This document shows, piece after piece, positions 34,968 through 43,664 of a stretch of DNA of 64,000 nt; positions within the stretch are counted from its first letter, which is position 1, and every line of letters starts with the position of its first letter. Made by a program: the position numbers and the translations under genes. The notes beneath the pieces were generated by a model. It was not told where the DNA came from. It searched no databases and saw only the letters and a program-made list of their open reading frames with translations. The DNA comes from an uncultured Latescibacterota bacterium. GTDB lineage: Bacteria; Latescibacterota; UBA2968; UBA8231. The DNA lies in NCBI GenBank assembly GCA_951813615.1, contig OX638377.1, positions 3,746,599 to 3,810,598 on the forward strand, written 5' to 3'.

Positions 34968-35678
34968 ATGCGCACAACAGTTTGCATCGCCTTGTTACTC
35001 TTCAGCGGTATGGCTTGGGCACAGCCGAGTGTGGTAGGCACTTGGGAGGGCTGTCGGGCCGAGTGGGGATCGTCCATAGAGCATCTGTACGTCGAGTTCG
35101 ATAGCGATGGGGGTTTCCGCCGCGTCGCACTCCGGGACGATCCCGAGCGGCCGGTGGCAGAAGATCGAGGCCAGTACGAGGTTGCGGACGGCGTTGTGAC
35201 CCTGCGCTACACTGCGGACGTCAGCGGTGTACTGGCCGAGCAAAGCGAAGCCGTGCCCTTCCAAGTAGTAGGCGACAGCCTGTATTGGGGACCCGACCCG
35301 GCTCTCGCCTTGGCACCAGCACAGGAACTAGGCGACGAACTGTTGGGGCAATGGGGCATCGTTAATTTTGCCGATGGGACGCTGGCCGGGCACGTGATCT
35401 TCCGGGCGGATGGGACCTATGAGCTAGAGTTAGGCGGCGTCGGGCACAGCGGGTTGTGGTCGCGGGCGGGATCGGGCGTAGTCCACTGGCCGACCGCGGC
35501 CGACGACGCCGGGGTCATCGGGTTACCGGCCGTGTGGACCCACGTCCGCATCAGCGGAGACCAGCTCTTCTACGACATCGCCTGTAGTTTCACCGTTGAG
35601 GCCGTGCGGTTGGCTACAGCCATAGCAGAGGTATCTTGGGGAGCGATTAAGAGTCGTCTCGCAGGCCCGCCAAAATAG
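34968..35678 (+). CDS. Secreted protein of unknown function
   Basis: A 236-residue protein with a signal peptide (TTVCIALLLFSGMAWAQ; cleavage near residue 19). The mature part looks beta-rich with two repeats of a lipocalin-like opening: VVGTWEGCRAEWGSSIEHLY and LLGQWGIVNFADGTLAGHVIF. ATG 34968 follows CGGAGGT and directly precedes the signal sequence. No family is claimed. Its end overlaps the convergent Gfo/Idh/MocA gene by 32 bases. Confidence 0.75.
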   Translation: MRTTVCIALLLFSGMAWAQPSVVGTWEGCRAEWGSSIEHLYVEFDSDGGFRRVALRDDPERPVAEDRGQYEVADGVVTLRYTADVSGVLAEQSEAVPFQVVGDSLYWGPDPALALAPAQELGDELLGQWGIVNFADGTLAGHVIFRADGTYELELGGVGHSGLWSRAGSGVVHWPTAADDAGVIGLPAVWTHVRISGDQLFYDIACSFTVEAVRLATAIAEVSWGAIKSRLAGPPK

Positions 35679-36600
35679 CCGTGGCGAGTTCCATCGTCGC
35701 TATCGCCTCATCCAAATCCGCAGCTGGTGGACCAATCGGACGACTAGCCTTGATGCAGTCGAAGAAGTGGGCGGCTTGGGCTAGGGTGCTGTCCGTGCCT
35801 TCCTTTTCCAAGTGCTTGCGCTCCCCGTCGCAGACCAACTCGCAGGTGGAAATCCCCTCTATATAGGCCGAGATGTCGCGGCCGTGGATTTCGTAGCGCT
35901 CTAGGCGGGCGTCGGTCGTGTAGTTGGCGCATATCTGGGCGACGCAGTCGTTTTCAAAGACGATCAAAGCGGCGTGGACATCCTTGTAAGCGGATGCGCG
36001 CCGGACGAAGCTCTTGACTTCGGCGACTGGGGCTCCACCCAAGTGGCGCACCAGATCAATCGCGTGGATCGGGCTTTCGAGCAACATGTTGTCCATGACG
36101 ATTTCGGGAAAGCGGCCGCCAGCGATAAAACCGCTCATGCTCTTGTGGAACTCGCCGACTAGCTGGTAGATCGGGCCGCGAGACTCAATCTCCTTGCGCA
36201 CTTGCAGAACCAGCGGATCAAAGCGGCGATTCCAGCCAACCATGCCACGAGCACCGCTGGCCTCAGCGGCCTCTTTGAGAGCGCGGGTCTGGTCCAAACT
36301 CATCCCCGGCGGCTTCTCCAGCAGGGTGTCGATGCCCCGCTCCAAGCACGGCAGGGCCGCCTCGGCGTTGAGATGAGCCGGGGTCGCCACGATCGCCGCG
36401 GCCAATTTCTCGGCGTCAAGCATGGCCTCTACCTCCGCGTAGCGGCGCTCGACACTGTACTCGTCGCCCGCCTGTTCGCGGCTTGCCGCAACCGGATCGC
36501 AGACGGCGACCAACTCGACGTCCGTCAGCGCGTGCAGGGCGCGCACGTGGCCGCGACCACGACCGCCGCAGCCAATTAATCCAACAGGTATATTCGCCAT
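35647..36600 (-). CDS. Gfo/Idh/MocA-family oxidoreductase
   Basis: A 317-residue dehydrogenase with the Rossmann motif VGLIGCGGRGRGHVRALHAL, the EKP motif in TLLEKPPGMSLDQTRALKEA, and the GxHxxD-like LLESPIHAIDLVRHLGG. Its first 33 codons and the 60 bases upstream are duplicated in degenerate form at 37810-37973, indicating that a paralogue once stood there. Confidence 0.92.
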   Translation of the reverse strand: MANIPVGLIGCGGRGRGHVRALHALTDVELVAVCDPVAASREQAGDEYSVERRYAEVEAMLDAEKLAAAIVATPAHLNAEAALPCLERGIDTLLEKPPGMSLDQTRALKEAAEASGARGMVGWNRRFDPLVLQVRKEIESRGPIYQLVGEFHKSMSGFIAGGRFPEIVMDNMLLESPIHAIDLVRHLGGAPVAEVKSFVRRASAYKDVHAALIVFENDCVAQICANYTTDARLERYEIHGRDISAYIEGISTCELVCDGERKHLEKEGTDSTLAQAAHFFDCIKASRPIGPPAADLDEAIATMELATAILAGLRDDS

Positions 36601-36667
36601 AGCTAGCTCCTTTTTTGTGGATCCTGAGCGCCGGGTAACGCGACCCAGCCACTAGTTGAACTAAAAG
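36502..36667 (+). repeat. Direct repeat copy A (5' end of Gfo/Idh/MocA gene and leader)
   Basis: This segment recurs in the same orientation at 37810-37973 with scattered substitutions and a 3-base gap (one Leu codon missing in copy B). It covers the first 33 codons of the intact oxidoreductase plus its leader, including the AGCTAGCTCC stretch and CTGAGCGCCGGGTAACGCG. The two copies flank a gene remnant and a PIN toxin-antitoxin pair. Confidence 0.85.
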
Positions 36668-36861
36668 AAATAGAGCCGAGCCTTTTCGAGCAAGATGCGC
36701 AGTTTGATCGCCTTGCCCGCCAGATGACTCAGGTCCGCGCTGCCATTCCAAGTCGCGCTGTGATCTAGCCCGATCACAGCGCACATCTTCTCTCCGCCTT
36801 GCGGCTCGTCGTAGATCGGCCCCATGTCGTGCAGCTTAGTCATCACGCCAGCAGCCATCAT
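36661..36861 (-). pseudogene. C-terminal remnant of a larger (exo-glycosidase or lectin-like) protein
   Basis: Sixty-six codons read MTKLHDMGPIYDEPQGGEKM, DLSHLAGKAIKLRILLEKA and RLYFF before a stop. The L.G..+.LR..L..A.LY.F ending is the pattern seen at the end of secreted glycosidase or laminin-like proteins in Poribacteria-type genomes, where it closes a beta-sandwich. There is no plausible N-terminus: a stop lies nine codons upstream. It is therefore a leftover of a gene that stood upstream of the oxidoreductase. Confidence 0.45.
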
Positions 36862-36898
36862 ATTTGGACAAGTAGAATCTAATGTTTATTTTTGAAGC

Positions 36899-37411
36899 AT
36901 GAAGAAGCAGAAAGCCGTCTTGGACACTTTGTTTTGGGTTTTGGGCCATCGAGCCGATGTGCTAGCCTATCTGTTTCGCTTTTTTACGGTCGTTGTTCCA
37001 TCGGCTGTCAAGAATGAAATACAAGCCCGCGACCCGCGTTATCCACAGCGGGTATATGGGTATCAAGAACTGTTTGGCCTGATGAAGCGGCAGGGAGTAT
37101 TGGACATTCGCGATCCTGTTCAGCCGTTGGACCAGTTCCACGCAGGAGAAGCAGCCGCTCTGGGGTTGGCGCTCGACGAGAATCTGTGGCTGCTGGTGAA
37201 TGAACAGCGAGCGCTGCGATTTGCTCGGCAGCGCGGTCTCAAGGCCCTGACAGTTCCAGAATTCACCGTATATCTATACGAAATAGAAGTGCTGTCCCAG
37301 CACAGCGTCCACGATAAACTGGATAGGATCGCCGCAAATACTGGAAAGGCTTTGATGGATGTGGCCCGCCAAGCCGTGCGGAGCTTGGCCGAATCCCGAG
37401 GAGACCTATAG
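36899..37411 (+). CDS. PIN-domain toxin-like protein
   Basis: A 170-residue protein with PIN-like features: the first acidic residue in AVLDTLFWVLGH, a conserved glutamate region in VPSAVKNEIQARDPRY, GEAAALGLALDE, and the closing acidic region NEQRALRFARQRGL. It is longer than VapC and the catalytic acids are only partly clear, so it is placed in the PIN-like group (DUF3368-type) with moderate confidence. It starts at ATG 36899 and ends 1 base before the antitoxin-like gene, a toxin-first order. Confidence 0.65.
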   Translation: MKKQKAVLDTLFWVLGHRADVLAYLFRFFTVVVPSAVKNEIQARDPRYPQRVYGYQELFGLMKRQGVLDIRDPVQPLDQFHAGEAAALGLALDENLWLLVNEQRALRFARQRGLKALTVPEFTVYLYEIEVLSQHSVHDKLDRIAANTGKALMDVARQAVRSLAESRGDL

Positions 37412-37412
37412 A

Positions 37413-37763
37413 ATGAGCCAGAATACTATCAAGAAAACGCCCCCCCGAGTGACCAAATCCATTCGTCTCCGGCCAGAAGAAGCCGACGAACTCGCGCATT
37501 TAGTGGCGAATACCGCTTACTCGGAGGCGGCCCTTATGCGTCAATGGGTGTTGGTTGGTATGGAGCGGTTTCGCGTGTCTGAGGCCATCCGTGCCTACCA
37601 AGAAGCCGAGGTTGATCTGCGGGGAGCAGCCGAACGGGCCGGGTTGTCCGTGGCCGTATTATTGGAAGAAATGTCGGCTCGCAAAGTTGCCGTCCTCAAT
37701 GATCCGGAAGATTTTGGGCCCGGTCTGGAGGCTTTGCGCCGGACTTGGCCAAAGGATAAGTAA
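37413..37763 (+). CDS. Antitoxin-like protein with ribbon-helix-helix start
   Basis: A 116-residue protein. The first half (PRVTKSIRLRPEEADELAHL, then ALMRQWVLVGM) looks like a ribbon-helix-helix DNA-binding region. The second half (EVDLRGAAERAGLSVAVLLE) resembles the UPF0175-type helix-turn-helix often paired with DUF3368 PIN toxins. ATG 37413 follows the CCGAGGAG ribosome site inside the toxin end. It would be the antidote to the preceding PIN protein. Confidence 0.7.
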   Translation: MSQNTIKKTPPRVTKSIRLRPEEADELAHLVANTAYSEAALMRQWVLVGMERFRVSEAIRAYQEAEVDLRGAAERAGLSVAVLLEEMSARKVAVLNDPEDFGPGLEALRRTWPKDK

Positions 37764-37809
37764 CGTGAGTTCGGAATAAGGTGAGGGACTCCTTTTTGGC
37801 TAAACTTAG

Positions 37810-37905
37810 GACGGCGACCAACTCGACACCCTCCAGCGCGTGCAGGGCGCGCACGTGGCCGCGACCGCGGCCACCGCAGCCAATTCCAACAGGTATATTC
37901 GCCAT
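37810..37905 (-). pseudogene. Truncated Gfo/Idh/MocA N-terminus
   Basis: Thirty-two codons from ATG 37905 encode MANIPVGIGCGGRGRGHVRA and LHALEGVELVAV, nearly the same as the start of the intact oxidoreductase at 36600, minus one Leu in the glycine motif. After 37810 the likeness stops abruptly and the frame is unrelated. This is a stump of a second oxidoreductase gene cut by insertion or deletion next to the toxin-antitoxin pair. Confidence 0.8.
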
Positions 37906-37973
37906 AGCTAGCTCCTTTTCTGTGGATACTGAGCGCCGGGTAACGCGGTCCAGCCCACTAGTTGAACCAAAAG
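37810..37973 (+). repeat. Direct repeat copy B, degenerate
   Basis: Second copy of the segment at 36502-36667, same orientation. It ends 40 bases before the stop of the dndA-like gene, so it marks the left edge of the defence locus. The differences from copy A are spread out, which argues for an old paralogous duplication rather than a recent assembly artefact. Confidence 0.85.
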
Positions 37974-38013
37974 GAGACCAAGCGCCGGACATCCAGTGCT
38001 AGCCCAGTCTCGG

Positions 38014-39198
38014 TCATCTCGGCCGGGATGTGGTCTCCAAAGAAAGAATAGCAAGAGCTTCCCTAACTAGAGATGCCGCACTCTCAATATCCTCGCAAGA
38101 GGTAAATCGGCCAAAACTAAAGCGGATGGAAGCGTCGCTTTTCGCTGTGGTCAGACCGAGTGCGCGAAGTACGTGTGATGGCTCGGGAATGCCTGACGCA
38201 CACGCAGCGCCGGTAGACGCGGCAAGTCTCGGCTGAAGGACCCCAAGGATGTCCTCTGCTTGGAAGCCGTTAAAGCAGATACTGGCATTGCCCGGATGAC
38301 GCCGCTCTCCGACTATTCCATTTATATTAATCGAAAATTCCCCGTCTTGTAGTAGGCGAACGAATGTATCGCGTTGGCGAGCGACCCGCTTGCGTTCCTC
38401 TTCTGCTTCGTCGCCGGCAACGATCTCGACTGCCGCTGCCATGCCGACGCAAAGTGGCATCGGAACGGTACCGGAACGCAGCCCTTCCTGCTGCCCGCCA
38501 CCATAAATCAAGGGCTCAAGCGACTCTTTGAGATCGCGGCGAAGGTACAACGCGCCGATGCCCTGGGGACCATACATCTTATGGCCCGAAAGGCTTATCA
38601 GGTCGGCATGTGTGGCAAGATCACTCACGTCCATGGCGCAAGGTGCTTGCGCTGCATCACAATGAAATAGTATGCCGTGGGGCGTGAGCAGTTTAGCAAT
38701 CCGCGGAATGTCCTGAATGGTTCCAACTTCGTTGTTCACCGCCATTACGGAAAGCAGGAGAACACTCTCGTCTAAGCGTTCCTCCAACACATCGAAATCG
38801 ACACCTCCATCCCCGTCCACTGGAATGACCTCGACGGTGAATCCTTCACGCTCAGATAGTGCCCGTGCGGCACCCAAGACGCACTTGTGCTCGATTGCGC
38901 TGACGAGGATACGCCGACGGCCCACCGGCGCGCGCCGAGCAAGACCGAACAACGCGAGGTTGTTGGCTTCTGTGGCACCGGAGGTGAAGATCACTTCATC
39001 GGCGTCGGCTCCTATCAACGCCGCTACGGACGAGGCTGCCCTTTGAACTGCTGTGTTGGCTCGCCACCCGACGACATGATCGCTTGAGTGAGGATTGCCG
39101 AACAACTCGCTCCAACAGGGAGCCATCTTTGCCAAAACCTGTGGATCAACCGGCGTGGTCGCCTGATAATCCGCGTAGATGGTCTTTTGATTGTCCAT
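38014..39198 (-). CDS. dndA: DndA-like cysteine desulfurase
   Basis: A 394-residue NifS/IscS-type PLP enzyme that takes sulfur from cysteine as a persulfide. It has the IYADYQATTPVDPQVL start, VIFTSGATEANNLALFG, the PLP lysine in SLSGHKMYGPQG, and the active-site loop cysteine in STGAACASGIPEPSHVL. It lies head-to-head with an operon encoding DndC- and DndD-like proteins, so a role in DNA phosphorothioation is inferred; no iscU or other Fe-S assembly gene is nearby. A housekeeping IscS role is the alternative. Confidence 0.85.
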   Translation of the reverse strand: MDNQKTIYADYQATTPVDPQVLAKMAPCWSELFGNPHSSDHVVGWRANTAVQRAASSVAALIGADADEVIFTSGATEANNLALFGLARRAPVGRRRILVSAIEHKCVLGAARALSEREGFTVEVIPVDGDGGVDFDVLEERLDESVLLLSVMAVNNEVGTIQDIPRIAKLLTPHGILFHCDAAQAPCAMDVSDLATHADLISLSGHKMYGPQGIGALYLRRDLKESLEPLIYGGGQQEGLRSGTVPMPLCVGMAAAVEIVAGDEAEEERKRVARQRDTFVRLLQDGEFSININGIVGERRHPGNASICFNGFQAEDILGVLQPRLAASTGAACASGIPEPSHVLRALGLTTAKSDASIRFSFGRFTSCEDIESAASLVREALAILSLETTSRPR

Positions 39199-39225
39199 TC
39201 TTAGCTCCGAGAGCCTCCCGTCAAG

Positions 39226-39257
39226 TTGACAGTATCGAAGGGTATAGATATTGTCAA
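39226..39257. promoter_or_regulatory. Symmetrical divergent promoters between dndA and the DUF4007 operon
   Basis: TTGACA at 39226-39231 and its exact inverse TGTCAA at 39252-39257 face each other. Rightward: TTGACA, 17-base spacer, TATTGT (39249-39254). Leftward: TTGACA (39257-39252), 17-base spacer, TACTGT (39234-39229). Each -10 overlaps the opposing -35, so the polymerases should compete. The inverted repeat could also be an operator. The boxes match consensus well for -35 and partly for -10. Confidence 0.6.
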
Positions 39258-39326
39258 TCTAGCAGCCCGAAAGTCCATTTGGGTTGCCTGCTTGGTCGCA
39301 GCAGACTATCCCGGCGCATAGAGGCG

Positions 39327-40262
39327 ATGCTACGAGGACCCCTCCACCAAGACGAGTACCAACCACAGCTATCGGGGCACGAGACGTTTCCGCTCCGGTA
39401 TGGATGGCTCAAGAAAGCCTTCGATGCCGTCAGGGAAACCGAGGACGACGACAATAACAGGTCGGTCTTCTTGGCGGAAGACGCCATCGCACGGTTCGGA
39501 GTCGGCAAGAACATGGTGGCCTCCATCCGGCATTGGGCAACGGCGGCGGGTGTCATCAGGGACGCATCGCGCCACACAGTAACCACAGCACTTGGCCAGC
39601 GTTTATTTGGCTCAGGTGGCCTTGATCCGTACATGGAAAACCCGGCTACCGCGTGGCTTATTCACTGGCAGCTTTGCGGCCAACCGAACAAGACTACGTG
39701 GTTTTGGGCATTCAACCACTTTCCCGCACCATCCTTCGAGCGCGACATGCTTATCAAGAGCTTGGAGAAGCTGGCAAAGGATCGTGAATGGCGACGCGCA
39801 TCCACCGCTACCATCAAGAATGATGTTGTGTGCTTCGTGCGCACCTATGTGTCGCAGCTATCTTCAGGTAAGGCAAGTCACGAGGACAGCTTGGATTCCC
39901 CACTTACAGAACTCGGATTGATCAGACCTATTGGAAAGCGGCACGAATTTCGGTTCGTTCGAGGGCGCAAGCCTTCGCTCGGGCCGGGCGTGTTTTGCTA
40001 TGCAGTCACCCAATTCTGGTCTGGTTATTCCTCCGCCCAAACCCTCTCCTTTGAGGCGCTCGCCCATGAGCCTGGATCGCCGGGCCGGGTCTTTCTGCTG
40101 GACGAGAACGACTTGATAGACCGTCTTTCTACTCTTGAAGAGGTGAGCAATGGCCTCTATAGATGGTCAGAAACGACCGGACTAAAGCAGCTTATCCGTA
40201 ACCGCGAATTAAGTAATGAGGACGCGATCAACTTCATTGAGGGCGACTACGTTGGTTCGTGA
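39327..40262 (+). CDS. DUF4007-family protein, phosphorothioation-associated (PbeA-like)
   Basis: A 311-residue protein opening with the DUF4007 signature LSGHETFPLRYGWLKKAFDA, then AIARFGVGKNMVASIRHWA and the TAWLIHWQL segment. DUF4007 genes occur in DNA-sulfur-modification loci. The start ATG 39327 (AGAGG just upstream) is used because the longer open frame would run into the divergent dndA gene. It begins the long plus-strand operon; the next gene follows after 18 bases. Its biochemical role is unknown. A PbeA equivalence is inferred from gene order as I recall it. Confidence 0.8.
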   Translation: MLRGPLHQDEYQPQLSGHETFPLRYGWLKKAFDAVRETEDDDNNRSVFLAEDAIARFGVGKNMVASIRHWATAAGVIRDASRHTVTTALGQRLFGSGGLDPYMENPATAWLIHWQLCGQPNKTTWFWAFNHFPAPSFERDMLIKSLEKLAKDREWRRASTATIKNDVVCFVRTYVSQLSSGKASHEDSLDSPLTELGLIRPIGKRHEFRFVRGRKPSLGPGVFCYAVTQFWSGYSSAQTLSFEALAHEPGSPGRVFLLDENDLIDRLSTLEEVSNGLYRWSETTGLKQLIRNRELSNEDAINFIEGDYVGS

Positions 40263-40280
40263 CAGAAAGGACATTACTTG

Positions 40281-43200
40281 ATGGCGCTCGCCGACCGGAT
40301 TCGGATTGCTCGACGTTTCCAGCGTGCTATCCGCATCGACAGTGATCTTGGCGATCCTGCGGCATTGGATGGATTCATTTGTCCTCGATCCTCCGCTGGG
40401 GTCCTTGAGACCATGGCACGGCATGTGGCTGAGAACGGCCAAGGCGCATTCACGTGGACGGGGCCTTACGGCAGTGGGAAGTCGAGTTTGGTCGTCGCCT
40501 TGAGTGCAGCGCTTAACGGGGACAAGAAGCTCTCGCGCAATGCAGAATCCGTACTGGGCCAGAAAACAGCATCGCTTGTCTGGGAAGCCTTGCCTCCCCG
40601 AACGAGAGGCTGGCGCATCCTACCTGTGGTCGGTCGGCGGGATCGTCCGGCACAGGTGATTGGCGAAGCCATCACGGCGACAGATTTCCTAAATGGTCGA
40701 AGGACAAGGTCTTGGACTGATAAGCATGTCCTCGATGCTCTTGAGGAAATTGCGGCACTCAATCCGCGTGCTGGCGGTGGTTTGGTGGTGTTCATTGACG
40801 AGATGGGGAAATTCCTAGAGGCCGCGGCGAACGACGGATCGGACATTTACCTGTTTCAAGAACTTGCGGAGCGGGCTTCGCGTAGTGATAGGCGGCTCAT
40901 CGTTGTCGGCATCCTCCATCAAGCGTTCGAGGAGTACGCCCATCGTCTGTCTCGTGAGATGCGCGACGAGTGGTCGAAGATCCAAGGGCGTTTCGTGGAC
41001 CTCGTCGTCAACGCTAGCGGAGAAGAGCAGATTGACCTGCTCGGCCGTGCAATCGAAAGCGATCACCCGAAGAAACCGGGGCCTTTAGCCCAAGGTGTGG
41101 CTCAGCGAACGCAACGGCAGGTCGTCCCTTACTTTGCGGAAATGCTGGAAGATTGCTGGCCGCTTCATCCGATCGTCGCTTGTCTGCTGGGCCCCATCTC
41201 ACGCCGACGCTTCGGCCAGAATCAGCGGAGTATCTTTGGCTTCCTCAACTCAGCGGAACCACAGGGATTCCAGGATTTTCTCCGTTCCGCCGACGATGAT
41301 GACATCTATGGTCCCGACCGCCTCTGGGACTATCTGCGGATCAACTTGGAGCCGTCTATCTTGGCTTCTCCCGACGGGCACCGGTGGGCACTGGCGATGG
41401 ATGCTCTGGAGCGGTGTGAAGCCATGGGTGGGGGAGACTTGCATATCCGGCTGCTCAAAGTGATCGCGGCAGTCGATATGTTCAAGGATCGCTCAGCCCT
41501 TGGGGCAAGTCGAGATATGTTGAGCCTTGCATTGCCGGGCCATAATAAAAAGATCGGGGCTGCGTTGGATGATTTGCAACGCTGGTCGTTCGTCATCTAC
41601 CGCAAGTTTACCGATGCGTACTCGATCTTTGAAGGCAGCGACTTCAACATTGATCACGCTGTAGAGCAGGCGTTAGAGAATATAGGTGAGGTGGATTTCG
41701 CTTCGCTCAATGCGCTGGCTGGGCTCCAACCGATTGTGGCGAAGCGCCATTATCACGAGACGGGTGCTCTACGCTGGTTCGACATAAGTGTCGTCCCTGT
41801 GGCGGAGGCCGAACAGGCTGCCTCCGAGTATGCGCCGCGCCATGGTGCCATCGGGAGCTTCTTCCTCGTAATTCCGACCCAAGGCGAATCAGAAGAGATG
41901 GCAGGGGAGATATGCCGTCGTGTCGTACAGAAGAGTAGGTCCTGGGATATTGTTGTTGGCCTGTCTCAGCACGCTTGGGGTATTCCAACTCAGGCGCGTG
42001 AACTGCTGGCCTTGGAGCGGGTGCGCGACGAGACGCCGGAGTTGCAGGGCGACAGGGTGGCCCGGATCGAGGTCCAAGCTCGTATCGCTGTTTTTCAAGG
42101 TCAGCTTGAAAGTGAGCTTGCTCGTGCCTTCAACAGCGCGTCTTGGTACCGCGGGCGTCGTAAGGCGAAAACGCTTCTCCATGCCGAATTCAACAGTCTC
42201 GCCTCTGATCTTGCCGATGCGAAGTTCCACGATGCGCCGAGGCTCAACAATGAGCTTCTAGGACGTGTCAAGCCGTCGAGCAGCGCGGTCGCTGCTCAAA
42301 ATGCTCTCCTGCGACGGATGGTGGTCAACGAAGGTGAAGCGCGGCTTGGCATCAAGGGGTTTCCCGCCGAAGGGGGTCTATTCGCGTCATTGCTGGAGGC
42401 GACCGGGTTGTACCGCGAAACGGCGGACGGATGGCGTTTTGTCGTCCCCACGCCGGATGCCGATGACCCTGACAATCTGGCTCCCGCTTGGCGGGCAGCC
42501 ACGGAGTTGCTGAAAAACAACGCCCACCGCACGGTGACGATTGCTGAGATCTACGAGGTCTGGCGTCAAGCGCCGCTCGGCATCAAGGATGGCTTACTCC
42601 CCGTGTTGTCGGTAGCTTTTCTCTTATCGCAACGAGAGACACTAGCCTTCTATCGTCAGGGGATTTTCCAAGCGCATATATCAGATTTGGACATCGACTA
42701 CCTTGCCAGAGATCCGGCGGACGTTCAGTTGCGATGGATGGAACTCTCCGACATGTCGCGTCGGCTCTTGTCCGAAATGGCCGACATAGTGCGCGACCTA
42801 GACGAGGATAACGCACTCTGCCACCTTGAGCCAATAGATGTGGCGAGGGGCCTAGTGGCGATTCACGACCGATTGCCCCTTTGGGTTAGCCGTACGCAAC
42901 GTCTCTCGCGCAATGCAAAGCAAATCCGGCAACTGTTCAAGCAGGCCAATGACCCGAACAAGTTGATCTTCGACGATATACCCAAATTATTGAACGATGA
43001 TCAAGGAGTTGACGATAGGGAAGATATCCGGCAGATTGCAGACCGCGTCCGCGAGGGTTTGACAGAACTGTGGCAAGCCTATCCCACGATGCTCAACCGC
43101 ATGAGGGAGACCCTGCTCGCGGAGTTGCAAGTGCCGAATGCTTCGCCGGCGATGCTGGCCGAGTTGTGCGCTCGTGCCGACAACATCCGCGAGCTTGGTG

Positions 43201-43664
43201 GCGATCATCGCTTAGAGGCTTTCATCGTGCGCCTTGCGCGGTTCGAGGGAAGCGACGAGGACATGGAGGGATTGGCGGGTATGGCTGTCAACAAGCCTCC
43301 TCGGGATTGGGTTGATCCAGATATTGATCGTGCGACGGTCGAACTCGCCGACATGGCTCAACAGTTTGTGCGTGCGGAGGCATTTGCCCGCGTCAAGGGT
43401 CGCCAAGACAAAAGGCACGCCATGGCCGTGATCGTCGGTATGGGTGGTCAGCCGAAGCTAGTGCATGACGAATTCGATATCATGGAGCTAGAACAGCCTG
43501 CGGTGAGAGAACTGATTGAACGCGTCGATGCGACACTGCGAGACAACGGTGAAGAGCGACGAAATATCATTCTTGCCGCGCTAGCCGAGTTGAGTGCTCA
43601 GTACCTGGATTCCGCTACTACGACGAAGCCAACGACGGATACTAAAGGGGAGGTGACCTCGTGA
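40281..43664 (+). CDS. Large P-loop ATPase of a phosphorothioation-type defence locus (PbeB-like)
   Basis: A 1127-residue protein with Walker A WTGPYGSGKSSLVVALSAAL near residues 59-78 and Walker B GGLVVFIDEMGKFLE near 168-182, followed by RRLIVVGILHQAFEEYA. The remaining 850 residues are mostly helical, without a nuclease motif I recognise. The layout is similar to the large ATPases of BREX (BrxC-like) and Dnd-associated loci. The start is ATG 40281, with AAAGG upstream. It overlaps the DndC-like gene by 4 bases (GTGA), implying fixed stoichiometry. Confidence 0.8.
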   Translation: MALADRIRIARRFQRAIRIDSDLGDPAALDGFICPRSSAGVLETMARHVAENGQGAFTWTGPYGSGKSSLVVALSAALNGDKKLSRNAESVLGQKTASLVWEALPPRTRGWRILPVVGRRDRPAQVIGEAITATDFLNGRRTRSWTDKHVLDALEEIAALNPRAGGGLVVFIDEMGKFLEAAANDGSDIYLFQELAERASRSDRRLIVVGILHQAFEEYAHRLSREMRDEWSKIQGRFVDLVVNASGEEQIDLLGRAIESDHPKKPGPLAQGVAQRTQRQVVPYFAEMLEDCWPLHPIVACLLGPISRRRFGQNQRSIFGFLNSAEPQGFQDFLRSADDDDIYGPDRLWDYLRINLEPSILASPDGHRWALAMDALERCEAMGGGDLHIRLLKVIAAVDMFKDRSALGASRDMLSLALPGHNKKIGAALDDLQRWSFVIYRKFTDAYSIFEGSDFNIDHAVEQALENIGEVDFASLNALAGLQPIVAKRHYHETGALRWFDISVVPVAEAEQAASEYAPRHGAIGSFFLVIPTQGESEEMAGEICRRVVQKSRSWDIVVGLSQHAWGIPTQARELLALERVRDETPELQGDRVARIEVQARIAVFQGQLESELARAFNSASWYRGRRKAKTLLHAEFNSLASDLADAKFHDAPRLNNELLGRVKPSSSAVAAQNALLRRMVVNEGEARLGIKGFPAEGGLFASLLEATGLYRETADGWRFVVPTPDADDPDNLAPAWRAATELLKNNAHRTVTIAEIYEVWRQAPLGIKDGLLPVLSVAFLLSQRETLAFYRQGIFQAHISDLDIDYLARDPADVQLRWMELSDMSRRLLSEMADIVRDLDEDNALCHLEPIDVARGLVAIHDRLPLWVSRTQRLSRNAKQIRQLFKQANDPNKLIFDDIPKLLNDDQGVDDREDIRQIADRVREGLTELWQAYPTMLNRMRETLLAELQVPNASPAMLAELCARADNIRELGGDHRLEAFIVRLARFEGSDEDMEGLAGMAVNKPPRDWVDPDIDRATVELADMAQQFVRAEAFARVKGRQDKRHAMAVIVGMGGQPKLVHDEFDIMELEQPAVRELIERVDATLRDNGEERRNIILAALAELSAQYLDSATTTKPTTDTKGEVTS

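Noticed and set aside
36416..36784. 122-codon minus-strand frame across the Gfo/Idh/MocA start
   Set aside because: It is out of frame with the oxidoreductase, arginine-rich without motifs, and spans the intergenic region; it is a shadow frame.
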